A DNA stretch of 37,169 bases from Campylobacterota bacterium (GTDB lineage: Bacteria > Campylobacterota > Campylobacteria > Campylobacterales > Sulfurimonadaceae), in NCBI GenBank assembly GCA_030836825.1, contig JAUPLR010000120.1, positions 1 through 37,169 on the forward strand. The letters run 5' to 3'. The notes beneath the pieces were generated by a model, which ran no database searches, was not told where the DNA came from, and saw only the letters and a program-made list of their open reading frames with translations. Numbering within the stretch: position 1 is the first letter of the stretch; each line of letters begins with the position of its first letter. The position numbers and the translations under genes are program-made. Positions 33,813 to 37,169 of the stretch are shown here, piece by piece.

Positions 33813-35549
33813 TTAATTGTTTAAAAATCCTACCGACTTTTCGGTGTCAAAATTTCCTTGACGCTCTTTTTCGATTTCATTCACAAAATCTTCCAATCGA
33901 AAAATTGGCTCTTTGCGTGTGGCAACGGTATACGCTGTATTTTTCACGATCAAATTGATCTGTCCGCCTGTCAAAGGATAGGTTGAGAGTTTTTCCATCT
34001 CAAATCTCTCTTCATACGGTGCGTTCTTCGGCAGCATCATTTTCCACAACTTGAGACGCTGTGCCTTATCCGGTTTTTTAAACTCTATTTTGTAGTTAAA
34101 TCGGCGCGAGAACGCTTGATCAATATTTTCGAGTAAATTAGTGGTCGCGATCAAAATACCCTGAAATTTTTCGATCTGTTCCAAAAAAATGTTCTGCATC
34201 TGATTGTGCATCTGATCGGCCGATGTACCCGCTCCTTGAGAACGTGATGAGAGAAACTGATCGGCTTCATTGAGCAAAAGAATCGGTTCAGTTTTCGTCT
34301 GCTTCGTCAAATCGGCGTAAGTGTCGAATATTTTGCGAACATTTTTTTCAGATTCTCCCACATACATCGAGAGAATTTTGGAACAATCAAAACTCAAAAC
34401 CTGCCGCTTCAGTGACCGTGAGAGGGAATGGGCAGTGAGGGTTTTGCCCGTACCCGGAGGACCGTAAAAAATGATCCGTGCATCGATTCCCGCTTTTTTA
34501 TCTTTGATTCCCCATTCGTGCAATTTCGCGATCACTTCACGATCCAACTGATGCATCAGATTCTGTAGCGTTTTATCCGTTGAGGGATTGAGCACCACAT
34601 TTTCGAGTGAAGTGGTAGGCTCAATAAGTTCAAATATTTCCTGCTCTTTGATCAGCATATCCAGCTTGAGCTTACGTGCTTTTTTCTTCTTCTGCGGGTG
34701 CATGATCGATTGAAGCACCTCATCAACGATGTAAAAGGCTCTACTAATACCGCCAAAGGGATTGAGCATCTCTTCGTAATCAATCACATCCTCGTTAATC
34801 AAACGCGATCCGTCTTCAAGCAATGCACGGTTTTTAATCCGCTCGTAATCGTCAAAACTGATCAGATCGATGAGCGTATTCATCTCGCGCAAATTCCCCT
34901 CAGTCGAACTGTACTCCTCTTTGAGCAATGCCAAAAAAATCACCTGCTCTTTGGGTTCCAGCTTCTTTTGCTTGAAAAAACGGTCCAATACGACATCCTG
35001 AGAAGTTTGAGCGATCCGTTCTTCAATCCGTTTTTCCAACAAATCCAGCTTGCTTTGAATGCGGTTGATCCCCAAGGAGTGCTCATTCCCGTTATTACGG
35101 ATAATCGACATTTTTTGGTACAGCTCGATACGGAAAAACTGATCTTGCAGATATTCCAAATGATCGGCATACGGTTTGATCTCAGGCAACGTCATTTCCA
35201 ACGAACCCTCTTCGAGCAGCTTCATAAAAATCGTGGTCAATGCGATAGGAGTATTAAACAGTTCCAACTGAGAAAGCTCACTCATTTTGATCGGAGTGAA
35301 AGAGTGATGCGTAATCCACCCAAGTTCCAAAAGCGTTTTCACCTCGCCAAAGTGGCTCAAATACGAGTAGTCGTCAGGGCCATACAGCTCTTGGAGCAAT
35401 TCGGCTACAACCACATCCTCTTGGGACTGCAAAAATTTACGGGTTAGCAGTTGGAGAACCTTCCCCTCCTCAACGGTACATTTTAATTGTGCAAAAATCT
35501 CAGATTGCTCAATGGATGGGTTCTCTAAAAAATCAATTAAATATTTCAA
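33813..35549 (-). CDS. AAA+ ATPase with uncharacterised N-terminal region
   Basis: 578 residues. C-terminal AAA module: Walker A GPPGTGKT (363-370), Walker B ILLLNEAD (423-430; Asn in place of the usual Asp before Glu, common in this bacterial subgroup), sensor 1 IATTN (467-471) and an arginine-finger region DQAFSRRF (477-484). The first ~340 residues are helical with charged segments (KLDLLEKRIEERIAQ) and no domain I know; this is probably the substrate-recognition part. It may remodel a protein complex; its target is unknown. Start is TTG at 35549 with AAGGA upstream. It lies 8 bases after nfo and before the nuo promoter, so it is more likely co-transcribed with nfo than with nuo. Confidence 0.82.
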   Translation of the reverse strand: MKYLIDFLENPSIEQSEIFAQLKCTVEEGKVLQLLTRKFLQSQEDVVVAELLQELYGPDDYSYLSHFGEVKTLLELGWITHHSFTPIKMSELSQLELFNTPIALTTIFMKLLEEGSLEMTLPEIKPYADHLEYLQDQFFRIELYQKMSIIRNNGNEHSLGINRIQSKLDLLEKRIEERIAQTSQDVVLDRFFKQKKLEPKEQVIFLALLKEEYSSTEGNLREMNTLIDLISFDDYERIKNRALLEDGSRLINEDVIDYEEMLNPFGGISRAFYIVDEVLQSIMHPQKKKKARKLKLDMLIKEQEIFELIEPTTSLENVVLNPSTDKTLQNLMHQLDREVIAKLHEWGIKDKKAGIDARIIFYGPPGTGKTLTAHSLSRSLKRQVLSFDCSKILSMYVGESEKNVRKIFDTYADLTKQTKTEPILLLNEADQFLSSRSQGAGTSADQMHNQMQNIFLEQIEKFQGILIATTNLLENIDQAFSRRFNYKIEFKKPDKAQRLKLWKMMLPKNAPYEERFEMEKLSTYPLTGGQINLIVKNTAYTVATRKEPIFRLEDFVNEIEKERQGNFDTEKSVGFLNN

Positions 35550-35557
35550 TAAAGTCC

Positions 35558-36409
35558 TTAATTACTAGTTTTCATGCTGTATAACAGTTCGATCTCTTGC
35601 GCCCAGATGGTCTCGTCAATGGTTTCCAACACAAGCGGTATGTTGTCCATTCTCGGATCATTCATCAAAAATCCAAACGCATCCAGCCCGATTTTACCCT
35701 TACCCAATGAATCATGTCGATCCACATGGCTCCCCAGATCAGGCTTCGAATCGTTGATGTGCATCCCTTTGAGATACTCAAATCCGATAATACGGTCAAA
35801 CTCTACCCACGTTGCATCATACGCTTCACGCGTACGTATGTCGTATCCTGCCGTAAACATATGGCATGTGTCAATACAAACCCCTACACGCGACTTATCT
35901 TCGATACGTTCTATGATAGCGGCAATGTGCTCAAACTTCCATCCCAAATTGCTCCCCTGACCCGCTGTGTTCTCGATTGTTAGGTTCACCCCCTCAGTCA
36001 CTTTGATCGCGTAATTCATACTCATGGCAATGCGGTCGATGCACGCTTCCTCGGTAATTTGCTTGAGGTGGCTCCCCGGATGAAAGTTCAAACGATCCAG
36101 ACCCAACTGCGCGCAACGCTGCAACTCCTCGATAAAAGCTTCCAGTGATTTTTCGCGCTTCTCTTCTTCGGGATGACCGAGATTGATCAAATACGAATCG
36201 TGCGGCAAAATATGGCACGGCTGTATGCCGCTTTTCGCCAGATTGTCTTTGAACAATCCGATCGTCTCATCCTCCAGCGGTTTCGCGGCCCACTGTTTTT
36301 GGTTTTTGGTAAAAAGAGCAAAAGCACGCGCCCCTATTTTCATCGCATTAAGAGGAGCGTTAAACACTCCGCCGCTAGCAGATACGTGTGCGCCGACAAA
36401 TTTAGACAT
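35558..36409 (-). CDS. nfo: Endonuclease IV (AP endonuclease)
   Basis: 283 residues, the typical length. Cuts DNA 5' of abasic sites in base-excision repair using three zinc ions in a TIM barrel. Metal-binding His/Glu/Asp motifs are in GAHVSASGG (start), [49 protein letters not shown] and a late VLETID. ATG with AAGGA 9 bases upstream. Followed by the AAA ATPase after 8 bases. Confidence 0.97.
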   Translation of the reverse strand: MSKFVGAHVSASGGVFNAPLNAMKIGARAFALFTKNQKQWAAKPLEDETIGLFKDNLAKSGIQPCHILPHDSYLINLGHPEEEKREKSLEAFIEELQRCAQLGLDRLNFHPGSHLKQITEEACIDRIAMSMNYAIKVTEGVNLTIENTAGQGSNLGWKFEHIAAIIERIEDKSRVGVCIDTCHMFTAGYDIRTREAYDATWVEFDRIIGFEYLKGMHINDSKPDLGSHVDRHDSLGKGKIGLDAFGFLMNDPRMDNIPLVLETIDETIWAQEIELLYSMKTSN

Positions 36410-36507
36410 TCTTATTTTCCTTTATTTAATAATTACAATGCAAAATCTATAAATTACGATTAAAGCTATCGATAAAAGAAAACTATCAGAAGAATAACGG
36501 GGAAGAT

Positions 36508-36738
36508 TTACGCCGCACTTTGATATTCGCGAATATCGATTTGGACACCATTATTCACGATCTCTTGCGCTTTTTTCAAAACTTCCGCAGTTACTTCGCC
36601 ATCAACGTATTTTTCACCGCAGTTATCGCATACGTGTGCTGGAACATGTTTAAAAATAATCGTCGCACCGTTTTTCTCCAACGTAACTGTCGTAAAGCCC
36701 TGCTGTGTCTCACCATGTTTACAAATTACACATTTCAT
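36508..36738 (-). CDS. YgiT-type zinc-finger protein, probable antitoxin
   Basis: 76 residues. Two CxxC pairs (Cys3/Cys6 and Cys37/Cys40) form the zinc site of the YgiT/MqsA N-terminal domain; the remainder (EVTAEVLKKAQEIVNNGVQI) is a helical tail, without the DNA-binding HTH of full MqsA. Small zinc-finger proteins of this type are usually found directly after a DUF4258 toxin-like gene, as here: the upstream gene ends 2 bases before this ATG. Since that partner carries a nonsense codon, the antitoxin may be an orphan. Confidence 0.82.
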   Translation of the reverse strand: MKCVICKHGETQQGFTTVTLEKNGATIIFKHVPAHVCDNCGEKYVDGEVTAEVLKKAQEIVNNGVQIDIREYQSAA

Positions 36739-36740
36739 TG

Positions 36741-37013
36741 CTATTTTCTCCTCGTTTTCAAATCGTCAAACCATTTTTCAAGTGTCGGCTCATAAACCGT
36801 TATCACAATAACAGAATCATTCTCATCTTTGGCATAGACAACATGAAGCGGTCTATTCTCAAAAAAGCCTAAAACCAAAAAAGAGGGATACGGACAATCA
36901 TCAGGATAAGTCTCTATAATCTCACCCGTTTTGACTATGTGTTCAAGATCTTCTCCATTTACATCCCTTTAAAACATCCTTTCGATAGCATGTGTTCTGT
37001 AAATGAAGTTCAA
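36741..37013 (-). pseudogene. DUF4258 toxin-like gene interrupted by an in-frame TAA
   Basis: Ninety codons from a TTG start (37013; AAAAGGA about 6 bases upstream) to TAG. Codons 1-14 read MNFIYRTHAIERMF; codon 15 is TAA (36971-36969); then the frame continues RDVNGEDLEHIVKTGEIIE and on through ETYPDDCPYPSFLVLGFF, RPLHVVYAKDENDSVIVITV and YEPTLEKWFDDLKTRRK, all typical of DUF4258 from end to end. The conserved HAIERM part is thus separated from the core by a single nonsense codon where relatives have Glu, Lys or Gln. No alternative ATG/GTG/TTG follows early enough to rescue the domain. Either an inactivated toxin or a sequencing error. Confidence 0.75.
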
Positions 37014-37048
37014 TATCGTTCCTTTTCTGATTCTTACCAAGTATTGTT

Positions 37049-37057
37049 ATTATATCA
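37049..37057 (-). promoter_or_regulatory. Extended -10 promoter of the DUF4258/YgiT pair
   Basis: Minus strand reads TGA then perfect TATAAT, with a start of transcription near 37042 and a leader of about 29 bases to the TTG at 37013. Confidence 0.5.
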
Positions 37058-37083
37058 CAGTCGACGAATTCTCTGCGCCGCAT

Positions 37084-37099
37084 CTTGAAGTACCTCAAG
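37084..37099. repeat. Near-perfect 16-base palindrome upstream of the pair's promoter
   Basis: CTTGAAGTACCTCAAG, palindromic except for one pair, centred on GTAC, about 30-45 bases upstream of the -10. It could be an operator for the module. Confidence 0.3.
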
Positions 37100-37113
37100 C
37101 GGTTGTGCTTCGA

Positions 37114-37169
37114 TCACTTAGTTTCATTCGTATCCTCTATGTCATTTATTTTTATCATCAGAGCATTGA
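37114..37169 (-). CDS. Possible 3' end of an upstream gene
   Basis: An open frame enters from the right edge and ends in TGA at 37114, reading NALMIKINDIEDTNETK. It is too short to identify and could be chance. Confidence 0.2.
   Translation of the reverse strand, partial: NALMIKINDIEDTNETK

Noticed and set aside
37060-37119. Decayed HicA-like or other toxin frame (EVLQDAAQRIRRL)
   Set aside because: Only 20 codons from a GTG and no extended match in any frame; too weak to claim.

Overview
The window looks like chromosomal DNA of a Campylobacterota (formerly Epsilonproteobacteria) bacterium, most likely a Sulfuricurvum/Sulfurimonas-type organism. That placement is inferred from gene content and order: fabI-tpiA-pgk-gap beside nadD-rsfS, a futalosine-type UbiA-family prenyltransferase, a nuo operon with a tiny 76-residue NuoE substitute, and pflA directly after nuoN. 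The last two arrangements also occur in Helicobacter and Campylobacter.

Layout. 1-889: 5' part of an outer-membrane porin gene, running off the left edge. 1150-1533: small lipoprotein. 1546-5308 (minus): overlapping cluster gapA-pgk-tpiA-fabI (lower glycolysis plus enoyl-ACP reductase). 5394-7059 (plus): nadD, rsfS and a YdcF/ElyC-like membrane protein, whose 3' end overlaps a convergent outer-membrane protein gene by 48 bp. 7758-10519: small accessory stretch with a Fic AMP-transferase and a two-gene AbiE-like toxin-antitoxin module, next to the 3' end of a tRNA-Arg gene (10683-10759). 10801-12685 (minus): mqnP-like prenyltransferase followed by two unrecognised genes. 12814-13707 (plus): miaA.

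33523 down to 13699 (minus): one long respiratory transcription unit, nuoA-B-C-D-X-F'-G1-G2-H-I-J-K-L-M-N-pflA, with gaps of 22 bp or less and many stop/start overlaps. Its electron-input arm is non-canonical. NuoE is replaced by a 76-residue protein with no cysteine. NuoF is replaced by a 678-residue protein joining a NuoF C-terminal-like segment to a GltD-type FAD/NAD(P) oxidoreductase, without the NuoF FMN/NADH domain. There are two consecutive full-length NuoG subunits, the second with a Val/Glu/Lys/Thr-rich insertion. I consider this the most interesting system in the window.

33813-37169 (minus): an AAA+ ATPase with an unrecognised N-terminal half, endonuclease IV (nfo), and a YgiT-type zinc-finger antitoxin downstream of a DUF4258 toxin gene that carries an in-frame TAA at codon 15. 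The last ~55 bases may hold the 3' end of another gene. I saw no rRNA, insertion sequence, CRISPR array or convincing intrinsic terminator. All family assignments are from reading motifs; no database search was run.
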